The notes under the pieces were generated by a model that saw nothing but the letters and a program-made list of their open reading frames with translations, was not told the origin of the DNA and ran no database searches. The position numbers were made by a program, and so were the translations under genes. A stretch of 64,000 bases of DNA from CAWFGS01 sp963815535 (GTDB lineage: Bacteria > Pseudomonadota > Alphaproteobacteria > Sphingomonadales > Sphingomonadaceae): NCBI GenBank assembly GCA_963815535.1, contig CAWFGS010000002.1, forward strand, positions 186,001 to 250,000, read 5' to 3'. Within the stretch, counting starts at the first letter, position 1; every line of letters starts with the position of its first letter. This document shows, one piece after another, positions 8,854-17,839 of this stretch.

Positions 8854-9759
8854 CTAGGCGGCGATCGGCATCAGCCGTTCGCTGGCGATGGTCTTCATCG
8901 CTTTTTGCAGTTTTTCGAACGCGCGCACTTCGATCTGGCGAATGCGTTCGCGGCTGACCGAATAGACTTGCGACAGTTCTTCCAGCGTTTGCGGTTTTTC
9001 CGTCAGACGACGTTCGGTTAGGATATGCTGTTCACGTTCGTTCAGCGATCCCATCGCTTCACCCAGCATGTCGTGACGCACCTGCGCTTCCTGAGCATCG
9101 GCGACGACCTTGTCCTGCAACGGGCGATCGTCCGTCAACCAGTCCTGCCATTGTCCCGCGCCGTCTTCATCGCCGCGCATCTGGACGTTGAGCGACGCAT
9201 CGCCCCCCATCATCATGCGACGGTTCATGTTGATGACTTCCTGTTCGGCAACGCCCAGATCGGTTGCAATCTTGGTTACGTCATCGGGATGCATGTCGCT
9301 GTCTTCGTATGCTTCCAGCTGTTTTTTCATACGGCGCAAGTTGAAAAACAGCTTCTTCTGCGCGGCAGTGGTCCCCATCTTGACGAGGCTCCAACTGCGG
9401 AGGATGAACTCCTGCATACTCGCCTTGATCCACCACATGGCATAGGTTGCAAGGCGGAAGCCGCGATCGGGCTCGAACTTCTTCACGCCCTGCATCAGCC
9501 CGACATTCCCTTCGGAAATCAGATCGCTGACGGGCAGGCCATATCCGCGATAACCCATCGCGATCTTCGCCACCAACCGCAGATGCGACGTGACGAGTTG
9601 CGCCGCAGCTTCGGGATCTTCATGTTCCGCATACCGTTTGGCCAGCATGTATTCCTGTTCCGGCGCCAACACCGGGAACTTCTTGATTTCGGACAGATAG
9701 CGATTGAGGCTCTGTTCGCCGCCAAGTGCGGGGACGGATGGTTTTTTCGTATTGCTCAC
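8854..9759 (-). CDS. rpoH: RNA polymerase sigma-32 factor
   Basis: Heat-shock sigma factor, 301 residues from the GTG at 9759. It has region 2 (SHLRLVAKIAMGYRGYGLP, DLISEGNVGLMQGVKKFEP, ATYAMWWIKASMQEFI), the RpoH box QKKLFFNLR that separates it from sigma-70, and region 4 with TLEELSQVYSVSRERIRQIE. A longer in-frame extension upstream (from 9822) lacks family similarity. The GTG start has AGGAAAGG upstream. Candidate target promoters in this window precede clpP and clpB. Confidence 0.95.
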   Translation of the reverse strand: MSNTKKPSVPALGGEQSLNRYLSEIKKFPVLAPEQEYMLAKRYAEHEDPEAAAQLVTSHLRLVAKIAMGYRGYGLPVSDLISEGNVGLMQGVKKFEPDRGFRLATYAMWWIKASMQEFILRSWSLVKMGTTAAQKKLFFNLRRMKKQLEAYEDSDMHPDDVTKIATDLGVAEQEVINMNRRMMMGGDASLNVQMRGDEDGAGQWQDWLTDDRPLQDKVVADAQEAQVRHDMLGEAMGSLNEREQHILTERRLTEKPQTLEELSQVYSVSRERIRQIEVRAFEKLQKAMKTIASERLMPIAA

Positions 9760-9882
9760 AGTGTGATAAACCTTTCCTGGCGTCGCTGCCGTGTGTCGGT
9801 GTCGAAGAGATATTCGTTCCACCGGATCATGTGGTTACATATACCACCGCCGGGCCGAAAATTGCAGTGACTTTCATCGATA

Positions 9883-10842
9883 TCAACGAACGGTTCGGTC
9901 GATTAGTTCCTGCATATCGACCGGCATTTCCGCCGTAAAATCCATCGCCGCGCCCGATGCCGGATGCGTGAAGCCGAGTTGCGCCGCATGCAATGCCTGG
10001 CGAGTGAAATCGAGTGCATTCAAGGTCGCGCGCAACGGTGCCGGTGTTCGACCGTATATCGGATCCCCTAATAGGGAATGACCGATTGACGCGCAGTGAA
10101 CACGTATCTGGTGGGTGCGCCCGGTTTCCAGCCGACAGGTCAGTAATGTGCAGTCGCGCAACTTTCGTGTCGTTTCGTAATGCGTCACTGCATGTTTTCC
10201 ACGCTTCGCATCGTCCGAAAGCACCGCCATCTTCTTGCGGTTCGCGTCCGACCGGCCGATGCGTGTAGCGATGGTCCCATTGGCAGGGGAAGGGTGGCCG
10301 GCGCATATCGCCAGATAGCGGCGATGGATCGTGTGATCCGCGAATTGGGCCGCCAGCCCTTCATGGGCGGTGGCGGTTTTCGCTACCACCAACAGGCCCG
10401 ACGTGTCCTTGTCGATGCGATGCACGATGCCGGGGCGGGCAACGCCGCCGATGCCGGACAATTGCCCGTTGCCGTCCTGTCCGCAATGATGAAGCAGTGC
10501 ATTGACCAGCGTACCGTCCCGGTTCCCAGCGGCCGGATGCACCACCATACCGGCGGGTTTATCGACCACGATCAGGTCGCGATCTTCGAACACTATGGCC
10601 AACGGGATATCCTGCGGCCGGGCTTCGTCGGGGATTGCGGGCGGAACGGTGATGACGAAACGCGCGCCAGGCTGCATTCTGCCCGACGGATTGGTGGCGG
10701 TCGTCTTGCCGACGAGCACGGCGCCTTGCATCATCAGCGCCTTGACCCGTTCGCGCGACAGGCCCGTTTCCTGCGCCAACGCCCTGTCCAGTCGGGGCGC
10801 ATCGGCGGGCAGCGTGCCGGTAATGATCGTTGGATCGCTCAC
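9883..10842 (-). CDS. rluD: Pseudouridine synthase, RluA/RluD family
   Basis: Converts uridines of 23S rRNA to pseudouridine. A 319-residue protein with an S4 RNA-binding domain at the N-terminus (RLDRALAQETGLSRERVKALM) and the catalytic motif GIVHRIDKDTSGLLVVAK, whose Asp is the nucleophile. It also carries GRTHQIRVHCASIGHSLLGD. The closest match by motif is RluD, but RluC-like specificity cannot be ruled out; another family member lies at 33.4-34.7 kb. The start is taken as GTG at 10842, just before the S4 domain, with no strong ribosome-binding site. Confidence 0.88.
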   Translation of the reverse strand: MSDPTIITGTLPADAPRLDRALAQETGLSRERVKALMMQGAVLVGKTTATNPSGRMQPGARFVITVPPAIPDEARPQDIPLAIVFEDRDLIVVDKPAGMVVHPAAGNRDGTLVNALLHHCGQDGNGQLSGIGGVARPGIVHRIDKDTSGLLVVAKTATAHEGLAAQFADHTIHRRYLAICAGHPSPANGTIATRIGRSDANRKKMAVLSDDAKRGKHAVTHYETTRKLRDCTLLTCRLETGRTHQIRVHCASIGHSLLGDPIYGRTPAPLRATLNALDFTRQALHAAQLGFTHPASGAAMDFTAEMPVDMQELIDRTVR

Positions 10843-10918
10843 GCGCCGCTGGCTATAAGATGGAACGGCGATGGACAAGGCGAACGCTGCGGGTCCGCCG
10901 GTGAAGGAGAATGCGAGC

Positions 10919-11314
10919 ATGCCGTTTATCCTGGCCCGCGCCGCGCACGACGCGATGCTTGCCGCCGCCAAAGCGCAGCATCCGCGCGAGTGCTGCGGCA
11001 TATTGCTGGGCGGTGCAGGGGCGGTCGATGCCGCTGTCGCGACGGGCAATGTCCATCCCGACCCGCATACGCATTTCGAAATCGATCCGATCGCACTGAT
11101 CGCCGCGCATAAAGCCGCGCGCAACGGTGGGCCGGGCATCGTCGGCTATTACCATTCCCACCCTCACGGCCCCGCAGAACCGTCCGCCACGGACCGCAAG
11201 ATGGCAGCGCATGATGGAATGGTGTGGGCCATCGCCGGGCAGGCGGGACTGCGATGCTGGCGCGACGATCCGGGTGGCTTCGTGCCGCTTCCCTATCGGC
11301 TGGTTTGCAGTTAG
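10919..11314 (+). CDS. JAB/MPN-domain (JAMM) metalloprotease-like protein
   Basis: A 131-residue single-domain protein of the Mov34/MPN/PAD-1 family. The JAMM zinc site is complete: Glu in PRECCGILLG and the H-x-H-P-x7-S-x2-D motif in HSHPHGPAEPSATD. Bacterial members cleave ubiquitin-like or sulfur-carrier proteins, or act on small conjugates; the substrate here is unknown. The ATG at 10919 has AAGGAG upstream. An ATG at 10871 would add 16 residues and come close to the divergent rluD start. chpT follows after 48 bp. Confidence 0.82.
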   Translation: MPFILARAAHDAMLAAAKAQHPRECCGILLGGAGAVDAAVATGNVHPDPHTHFEIDPIALIAAHKAARNGGPGIVGYYHSHPHGPAEPSATDRKMAAHDGMVWAIAGQAGLRCWRDDPGGFVPLPYRLVCS

Positions 11315-11362
11315 GACGCCGCAGCCCTTCGTCCACCCTTCGACAGCAAAAGCCCGAACGCC

Positions 11363-12049
11363 ATGACAGCCCCAACCGATAGTCTTGCGAACACAACCGC
11401 CGCTTCCGTCGATCTTGCCAGCATGTTGTGTTCGCGTCTGTGCCACGATCTGCTCAGCCCGGTTGGCGCGCTGGCGAACGGGCTGGAGCTATTGGCCGAC
11501 GAAACCGACCCGGAAATGCGCGCACGGTGTATGGAACTGTTGGATCAAAGCGCGCGGATCAGCACCGATAAGCTCAAATTCTTCCGTCTGGCATTCGGGG
11601 CCGCTGGCGGGTTCGGCGAAAACGTGTCGGTGGACGAGCCAAAAGCGTTGATTGCAGCGCTGGTCGGCGACAATGAACGCATCGCGGTGAACTGGACGTT
11701 GGCGTCGAACCATCTGCCGAAAGGCGCGGTGAAGGTGCTGCTCAACATGGCGCAGATTGCGCTGGATGCGCTGGTGCGCGGGGGAACCCTGGATATCGGC
11801 GCGGAAAGACGCGACGGCGCGACGGAAATCGTGGTGCGGGCGGCGGGCGCGAAAATCGCATTCGACGATACGATCGGCCGCGCGCTGGAAGGGGACTTGC
11901 CGGCTGGCGAATTGTCCAGCCGCACCGCGCCTGCCCATATGGTTCACTTGGTCGCCGCCAATGCGGGCGGTGCGCTGCAATACCACAAATCGGACGAAGC
12001 GCTGGTGCTGGGCGCCGTGCTGCCGCAACCCGATGGAATGATCGGATGA
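11363..12049 (+). CDS. chpT: Histidine phosphotransferase ChpT
   Basis: Relays phosphate from CckA to CtrA and CpdR in the alphaproteobacterial cell-cycle pathway. A 228-residue protein with the phosphoacceptor His28 in LCSRLCHDLLSPVGALANGL. This is followed by a DHp-like helical hairpin and a degenerate ATPase-like domain (NMAQIALDALVRGG, APAHMVHLVAANAGG). ChpT proteins form dimers and do not bind ATP. The gene overlaps none of its neighbours; the cell-wall amidase starts 4 bases after its stop, so the two are likely co-transcribed. Confidence 0.9.
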   Translation: MTAPTDSLANTTAASVDLASMLCSRLCHDLLSPVGALANGLELLADETDPEMRARCMELLDQSARISTDKLKFFRLAFGAAGGFGENVSVDEPKALIAALVGDNERIAVNWTLASNHLPKGAVKVLLNMAQIALDALVRGGTLDIGAERRDGATEIVVRAAGAKIAFDDTIGRALEGDLPAGELSSRTAPAHMVHLVAANAGGALQYHKSDEALVLGAVLPQPDGMIG

Positions 12050-12053
12050 ACGC

Positions 12054-12758
12054 GTGACGGACGAACTCGTTCATAAGGAGCGCTTGTCGCCGAACTTCAA
12101 CGACCGCGACCTGCCGATCAGCATGGTCGTGATCCATTATACCGAAATGGGCAGCGCCGAAGATGCGCTGAACCGTCTGTGCGATGGGGACGCCGGGGTC
12201 AGCGCGCATTATCTGATCAGCGAAGCGGGGGAGGTCACCCGGCTTGTGCCCGACGACAAGCGGGCCTGGCACGCGGGCGTCAGCTTCTGGCGCGGCCATC
12301 GCGACGTCAATTCCGCCAGCATCGGGATCGAGCTGGATCATCCGGGCCACGCCTATGGCTATCGCCCGTTCGCCGAAGCCCAGATCGACGCGTTGGTCCC
12401 GCTACTGCATCGGTTGGTGAAGGAATACGACATTCCGCGTTCCAACATCGTGGGCCATTCGGACGTCGCGCCTGCGCGCAAAACCGATCCGGGCGAACTG
12501 TTTCCGTGGGATCGGCTGGCGGAATACCGGCTGGCGCTGCCCAAACCCACCATCGCGCTGGGCGACCCGTTCGACAATGACGGCGCATTCTATCTGGCGC
12601 TGGAACGGTTCGGGTACGACATCACCGACGGGCGCAAAGCGGTCGAGGCGTTTCAGCGCCGCTGGCGCCCGGAGCGAATCGACGGCGAAGTGGACGGGGA
12701 AATCCGCGCGATCGTGTTCCAGTTGCTGCTCGACCGGGACGAAGGGCGCACGCGGTAA
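12054..12758 (+). CDS. N-acetylmuramoyl-L-alanine amidase (Amidase_2 family, AmiD-like)
   Basis: Zinc enzyme that cuts the amide between MurNAc and the stem peptide of peptidoglycan. A 234-residue protein starting with GTG. Zinc ligands are His28 (MVVIHYTEMGS), the His in IVGHSDVAPARKTDPG, and the nearby Asp; ISEAGEVTRLVPDDKRAWHAG and ASIGIELDHPG are family motifs. The C-terminal 60 residues (YDITDGRKAVEAFQRRWRPE) look like a peptidoglycan-binding PG_binding_1 fold. I see no signal peptide, so it may act on recycled fragments or be exported in another way. Confidence 0.9.
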   Translation: MTDELVHKERLSPNFNDRDLPISMVVIHYTEMGSAEDALNRLCDGDAGVSAHYLISEAGEVTRLVPDDKRAWHAGVSFWRGHRDVNSASIGIELDHPGHAYGYRPFAEAQIDALVPLLHRLVKEYDIPRSNIVGHSDVAPARKTDPGELFPWDRLAEYRLALPKPTIALGDPFDNDGAFYLALERFGYDITDGRKAVEAFQRRWRPERIDGEVDGEIRAIVFQLLLDRDEGRTR

Positions 12759-12827
12759 TCCGTAACCGTCACCCGGCGAGCACCGTCTGTACTTGGCTAA
12801 CTTCGCGCGACCCGCTACGCCGCGCGT

Positions 12828-13275
<448 letters not shown>

Positions 13276-13310
13276 ATCGATAGAAGATCATTCGAACGGA
13301 ACACGCACCC

Positions 13311-14108
13311 ATGAATATCGACAACCCTCCGCCAGCCCAGCGTGCGTTTCTACAACGCGTCGGAATCGTCGTCGCGGTTGTGGTGCAGATCGGATCGACG
13401 GCGCTTCCGGCGCTTGGCATGGGGGAACCGATCGGCAGCCGGTCGGACGATGTCGGCACGCTGATCACGCCTGCGGGTTGGGCCTTCGCGATTTGGGGTC
13501 CGCTTTATCTAGGATCGGTCATATTCGCGATCTGGCAATTCCTGCCGGGGCAGCGCGACAATACGCTGCTGGACCGGATCGGATGGCCGGCGGCGGGAGT
13601 GTTCTTCGCGAATGGCGTGTGGGCCATCTATACGCAATCCGCCGCGCTTACCTTCATATCCGCGCTTATCATCATCACCGGGCTGGCTTGCGTGCTGACC
13701 GTACTGCGCCGTTTCGTCCATGCGGGTCGCCCGTTTACGAATGCGGAACGCTGGATTGCGGTGTTGCCTTTGAGTGCGTTGGCCGCCTGGCTGACGGCGG
13801 CGACCATCGTCAATATCTCCGCTGCGGTGCAATTCCACGGCATGTTGGACGACCCCGCGCAATATCCGATCATCGCCGCGGTTATGGTGGTGACGGGCGG
13901 CGTCATCGCCGCGGTGGCTGTGTTCAAAAGTCGCGGCAACCCGTGGTATGCGCTGGTGTTCGGATGGGCACTGACCGCGATACACGCCAAGGGCGGGCAG
14001 GTTCACGACGACATTGCGATGGCCACAATTCTGGCGGGCGTTCTGGTTGCGGCGGCAATGGCGGCGGGGCTGGCGAACAAGGGCAATCGCGCACATTGGT
14101 TGGGGTAG
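13311..14108 (+). CDS. TspO/MBR-like tryptophan-rich membrane protein
   Basis: A 265-residue protein with about seven hydrophobic segments. The motif LITPAGWAFAIWGPLYLG near residues 51-68 is typical of the TspO-related tryptophan-rich sensory protein families that bind tetrapyrroles or other hydrophobic ligands. It is longer than the classical five-helix TspO (about 160 residues), so it belongs to an extended group. The gene follows rnpB by 35 bp and converges with the phosphatase gene. The ligand cannot be told. Confidence 0.65.
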   Translation: MNIDNPPPAQRAFLQRVGIVVAVVVQIGSTALPALGMGEPIGSRSDDVGTLITPAGWAFAIWGPLYLGSVIFAIWQFLPGQRDNTLLDRIGWPAAGVFFANGVWAIYTQSAALTFISALIIITGLACVLTVLRRFVHAGRPFTNAERWIAVLPLSALAAWLTAATIVNISAAVQFHGMLDDPAQYPIIAAVMVVTGGVIAAVAVFKSRGNPWYALVFGWALTAIHAKGGQVHDDIAMATILAGVLVAAAMAAGLANKGNRAHWLG

Positions 14109-14122
14109 CGCCCCCGTCCGGT

Positions 14123-14914
14123 TCAGTCCCGCTCCACCACGATATCCCCATCCCGGTCCACGGCCCGAATGAACCGACGCGATGTGCCCTCCAGAACCAG
14201 CGCCGTCAGCCGCCCGGTGCGAAAGGCGCCGGTGTCGATCCCGATGCGATTGGCGCGTTCATCGACCTCTTCGGTAATCGTGTGGCCATGCACGACCATA
14301 TGCGAATGCGCTTCGGTATGGGTCAGGAACCGATCGCGGATCCATAACAGGTCGCTGCGCTTCTGATCTTCCAGCGCACCATGCGGATCGATACCCGCAT
14401 GCACGAAGACATAGTCCCCCTCGACGATCAGTTCTTCGAAACCGCCGATGAAATCGCGAATGTCTTGCGGGACGAGGTCGGGCAGCAACGCGTACAGTTC
14501 ATCCAGCGATAAACGGTTATACGCCGTGCGCTCCAACCCGAAACTGAGCAGCGTCTCGCGCCCACCATGTTTCAGGAAATGACGCAGCACCTCCACGCTG
14601 TCGAACGCTTCCATGAACATGTCTTCGTGATTGCCGGCCAGAATGCGGACGTTGCGCGTGTCCTGCCATTTCCGGGCCAGGCGAAGGACGCCGGCGCTGT
14701 CTGCGCCGCGATCGACCAGATCGCCCAGTAGGATGACCGTCGTGTCCGCCGTCGCGGCATCACGGTCGTCATCATCGATGGCTGTCCGCAATACCTCGAA
14801 CAGATCGCGCCGGCCATGGATATCGCCGATGCAATAGATGCGCGTACCGTCGGGAACGGCGGGCAGCGGCACGCCGGATTTCGGGCGAAACAGGGTTTTA
14901 ATGGCGTTGATCAT
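14123..14914 (-). CDS. PPP-family serine/threonine phosphatase-like metallophosphoesterase
   Basis: A 263-residue protein with the full set of PPP metal-site motifs: GDIHGR, LGDLVDRG, AGNHEDMF, the His in FVHAGIDP, and VVHGHT near the C-terminus. Bacterial homologues dephosphorylate proteins, or split diadenosine tetraphosphate (ApaH-like). The motif spacing fits the protein-phosphatase group. It is intact. The first residues (MINAIKTLFRPKSG) carry no signal peptide, so it is cytoplasmic. Confidence 0.88.
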   Translation of the reverse strand: MINAIKTLFRPKSGVPLPAVPDGTRIYCIGDIHGRRDLFEVLRTAIDDDDRDAATADTTVILLGDLVDRGADSAGVLRLARKWQDTRNVRILAGNHEDMFMEAFDSVEVLRHFLKHGGRETLLSFGLERTAYNRLSLDELYALLPDLVPQDIRDFIGGFEELIVEGDYVFVHAGIDPHGALEDQKRSDLLWIRDRFLTHTEAHSHMVVHGHTITEEVDERANRIGIDTGAFRTGRLTALVLEGTSRRFIRAVDRDGDIVVERD

Positions 14915-15168
14915 GGCGAAGGGTGCTGGCTCATAGGCAACCGGCCAATGCCCTGCAAGCGGTGTCCCTCATGTGAATATGCCAGTTCGGAACCACTTCT
15001 GCCGCGGGAATTAATGCAAAAAGCATCGCGATACAGGATCAACTCTTGTGCGCTGCAACATAGTATGGCAAGAATGTTTCACAACGCGAACAATCGGCAC
15101 AACAAACGATGCCGATATCGCCATTTTGCAGGCGGGACATTCCATTCTCTTATTCGAGGAAGTTTGTC
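14915..15168. other. Intergenic region between phosphatase and porin genes
   Basis: Divergent promoter space of about 250 bp, more AT-rich than its surroundings (for example TTCACAACGCGAACAATC). I see no gene or clear promoter consensus. GAGGAAG at 15156-15162 is the ribosome-binding site of the porin. Confidence 0.5.
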
Positions 15169-15966
15169 ATGCCCCTATTTTGTCGATCCGCGACCGTTCG
15201 GCTTTCCGTTTTGATCGCGTTGGCATCCGCCATGCCTGCCGCAGCGCAGGAAGCGTCCGAAAAGAACCTGCCGTTAAGTTCTGATATCGGCGAGCCGACC
15301 CCAACCACAGGTCCGATCACCATTTCGGGCAATGTATCGGTGGTGTCGGATTACCGGTTTCGCGGTATATCGTTCAGTGGCGGCGACCCGGCGTTGCAAG
15401 GCGGCTTCGATATCGTTCACGAAAGCGGGGCGTATGTCGGAACGTGGGGATCGTCGCTCGATTCGGCAGGTGGCTTCGGTGAGCTGGAGCTGGACCTTTA
15501 TGCCGGATATTCGGCAGAGGTTGCAGATGGCATCACTGTCGATGGCGGTTTGCTGTATTACGTCTATCCGACGGAGGATACCGGCGCGGATACGGACTAT
15601 TTCGAACCCTATGCCTCCGTATCGGGAACGCTGGGCCCCGTTGGCGCGAAAATGGGCGTCGCTTATGCCTGGGAACAGGATTCGATCGGCGGCGAGGACA
15701 ATCTCTATATCTACACCGATCTGTCGTCGGGAATTCCGAACACGCCGTTCACCGTGACCGCGCATCTGGGCTACACCGACGGGGTGTTCTCCGTGGATGA
15801 GGACGACACCTCGTGGGATTATTCGATCGGTGCATCGGCGACCGTGCTGGGCGGGCTGACGGCCGGAATCGCCTATGTCGGTGTGGAGGATGGAGGGGTG
15901 TCGCCGGTTTTCCGTAAGGATTTCACCGACGATACGGTGGTGTTTTCGATCGGTTACGAGTTCTGA
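15169..15966 (+). CDS. TorF-family putative porin
   Basis: A 265-residue outer-membrane protein. The signal peptide ends near MPAAAQ. The mature start has the family signature ITISGNVSVVSDYRFRGISF (SDYRFRG is diagnostic). A beta-barrel follows with alternating aromatic residues, ending in FSIGYEF with a terminal Phe. Members of this family (Gcw_chp/TIGR02001) are common in Sphingomonadales, and their transport substrate is mostly undefined. The ATG at 15169 is set by a good ribosome-binding site. Confidence 0.88.
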   Translation: MPLFCRSATVRLSVLIALASAMPAAAQEASEKNLPLSSDIGEPTPTTGPITISGNVSVVSDYRFRGISFSGGDPALQGGFDIVHESGAYVGTWGSSLDSAGGFGELELDLYAGYSAEVADGITVDGGLLYYVYPTEDTGADTDYFEPYASVSGTLGPVGAKMGVAYAWEQDSIGGEDNLYIYTDLSSGIPNTPFTVTAHLGYTDGVFSVDEDDTSWDYSIGASATVLGGLTAGIAYVGVEDGGVSPVFRKDFTDDTVVFSIGYEF

Positions 15967-15990
15967 TGACATGGTGAGTGCAAGCTGACG

Positions 15991-16021
15991 GCACGGGCGC
16001 TTCCACGCGAGGCGCCCGTGC
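15991..16021 (+). terminator. Terminator-like hairpin after the porin gene
   Basis: Perfect 10-bp stem GCACGGGCGC / GCGCCCGTGC around an 11-base loop, 25 bp after the porin stop. It lacks a long T-run, so termination efficiency is uncertain. Confidence 0.5.
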
Positions 16022-16061
16022 TGTAGGCTGCGTCGGCGTTTCCATTACGATCGGACCGGCG

Positions 16062-16499
16062 ATGACCAAGTTTCTGCACACCATGATCCGCGTTTCCGAT
16101 CCGGAAGCGACGATCGCGTTTTTCGAACTGATCGGGTTGGAAGAGGTGCGCCGCTTCGAAGTCGAGGCCGCGCGCTTTACGCTGATCTTCATGGCTGCGC
16201 CCGAACAGGACGGCGTGGCGGAAATCGAACTGACGTATAATTGGCCCTCCGCCGATGGATCGCCGGCGGAAGACTATACGAATGGGCGCAATTTCGGTCA
16301 TTTGGCCTATCGTGTCGAAGATATCTACGAAACGTGTCGGCGTTTGATGGATGCCGGGGTCACGATCAACCGCCCGCCGCGCGATGGGCATATGGCGTTC
16401 GTAAAATCGCCGGACGGTATCTCCGTCGAATTGCTGCAGGATGGCGCGCTTCCGGCGGCCGAGCCGTGGGCGAGCATGGAAAATACCGGCGACTGGTAA
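16062..16499 (+). CDS. Glyoxalase I-like VOC family protein (lactoylglutathione lyase)
   Basis: A 145-residue protein with two beta-alpha-beta-beta-beta modules. The start FLHTMIRVSDPEATIAFFE holds the first metal His, GRNFGHLAYRV the second, and SPDGISVELLQ the last Glu. This pattern fits glyoxalase I, which turns the methylglyoxal-glutathione hemithioacetal into S-lactoylglutathione. Assignment to gloA is likely but not certain, as many VOC enzymes share the pattern. It converges with nhaA, leaving only 7 bp between stops. Confidence 0.82.
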   Translation: MTKFLHTMIRVSDPEATIAFFELIGLEEVRRFEVEAARFTLIFMAAPEQDGVAEIELTYNWPSADGSPAEDYTNGRNFGHLAYRVEDIYETCRRLMDAGVTINRPPRDGHMAFVKSPDGISVELLQDGALPAAEPWASMENTGDW

Positions 16500-16506
16500 T
16501 TTCCGG

Positions 16507-17742
16507 CTAGACCGGGTTGGGCCGTGCCGACGTGTCCACGACGTGCGATGTCGTCATTCGCAATACGGCATAACCGAACACTGCCGACACGATCGATCCC
16601 GCCAGGATGCCGATCTTCGCTTCGTCGATCAGCAGACGATAGCCGGGGAAGGCCAGTTCGCCGATAAACAGCGACATGGTGAACCCGATCCCGCACAGCA
16701 TCGAGATGCCCCAGATTTCCGCCCAGCTTGCATTCTTGGGTGGTTTGGCGAAGCCCAGCTTGGCCGCGATGAAGATGCAGCTGAATATGCCCACTTGCTT
16801 GCCGACGACGAGACCCGCCGCGACCGCCAATGGCAACGGCGCGAGCAGCCCGTCGAGGCCGACCCCGCTCAAATCCACACCCGCATTGGCAAAACCGAAG
16901 ATAGGCACGATGGCATAGGCACTCCACGGCGCGAGATTATGTTCGACCCGTTCCAGCATGCTGTTGCCGTCCTTGCGGTGCATCGGGATGGTCAGCGCCG
17001 CAACGACGCCCGCGATCGTGGCGTGAACGCCGGTGTTGAGGACGCAGAACCACAGCACGAAGGCCATCAGGATATAGGGGGTGATGCGGCTGACATGCGC
17101 GCGGTTCATCGCCACCATGCCGCCGACGACAATGATGGACGCAACCAGCCAGATCAGTTTGATGCCACTGGTATAGAATGCCGCGATTACCAGCACCGCG
17201 CCGATATCGTCCACGATGGCGACCGTCAGCAGGAACAGGCGCAGGGACGCCGGCACGCGATTGCCCAGCAGGCCCAGCACACCCATTGCGAAGGCGATGT
17301 CGGTTGCCGCCGGAATGGCCCAACCATCGTATAGCCGCGGCTCGCCGCCGCCCATCATGATGACTGCGATATAGACCAGTGCCGGGAACCCCATGCCCGC
17401 AATCGCCGCCAGCACCGGCAAACGCCGTTGTTCCGGCGTGGCGAGCTGGCCGCAGATGATCTCGCGCTTCACTTCCAGCCCGACGACGAAGAAGAAGATC
17501 GCCATCAGCCCGTCATTGATGAGATAATGCAGCGAGCTGAGTTTGGGGTGGGGATACCAGGCGAACTTGTCGTAGAATAACGAGAAATATTCCGCCGACA
17601 GCGCCGAATTGGCAGCCAGCATGGCAGCGACGGCGACCAGTATCAGCAATATCCCCGCCGACGCATCGCCGACGAACAGTGCGCGCACCGGCGCGAACAT
17701 GGAACGTAGCGGAAGTCGGGACGGTTTGTGCTGGTCGGCCAT
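16507..17742 (-). CDS. nhaA: Na+/H+ antiporter NhaA
   Basis: Inner-membrane antiporter that exports sodium in exchange for protons. A 411-residue protein with about twelve membrane helices. The paired aspartates of the transport site are in VDDIGAVLVIAAFY; TDIAFAMGVLGLLG and FFFVVGLEVKREI are also typical. The start at 17742 follows the sphingomonad pattern of a short cytoplasmic N-terminus (MADQHKPSRLPLRSM). The gene is intact. It is divergent from the glycosyltransferase gene with about 100 bp between starts. Confidence 0.95.
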   Translation of the reverse strand: MADQHKPSRLPLRSMFAPVRALFVGDASAGILLILVAVAAMLAANSALSAEYFSLFYDKFAWYPHPKLSSLHYLINDGLMAIFFFVVGLEVKREIICGQLATPEQRRLPVLAAIAGMGFPALVYIAVIMMGGGEPRLYDGWAIPAATDIAFAMGVLGLLGNRVPASLRLFLLTVAIVDDIGAVLVIAAFYTSGIKLIWLVASIIVVGGMVAMNRAHVSRITPYILMAFVLWFCVLNTGVHATIAGVVAALTIPMHRKDGNSMLERVEHNLAPWSAYAIVPIFGFANAGVDLSGVGLDGLLAPLPLAVAAGLVVGKQVGIFSCIFIAAKLGFAKPPKNASWAEIWGISMLCGIGFTMSLFIGELAFPGYRLLIDEAKIGILAGSIVSAVFGYAVLRMTTSHVVDTSARPNPV

Positions 17743-17839
17743 ATCGGCAGGTTCTCTTGAACAAAGCTTGCCCCGTTGCAAGGCTTGTGAAGCCAAGCTA
17801 GGCGCATTCCTGCACAGGCAATAGGGCGCACGGGGGAGC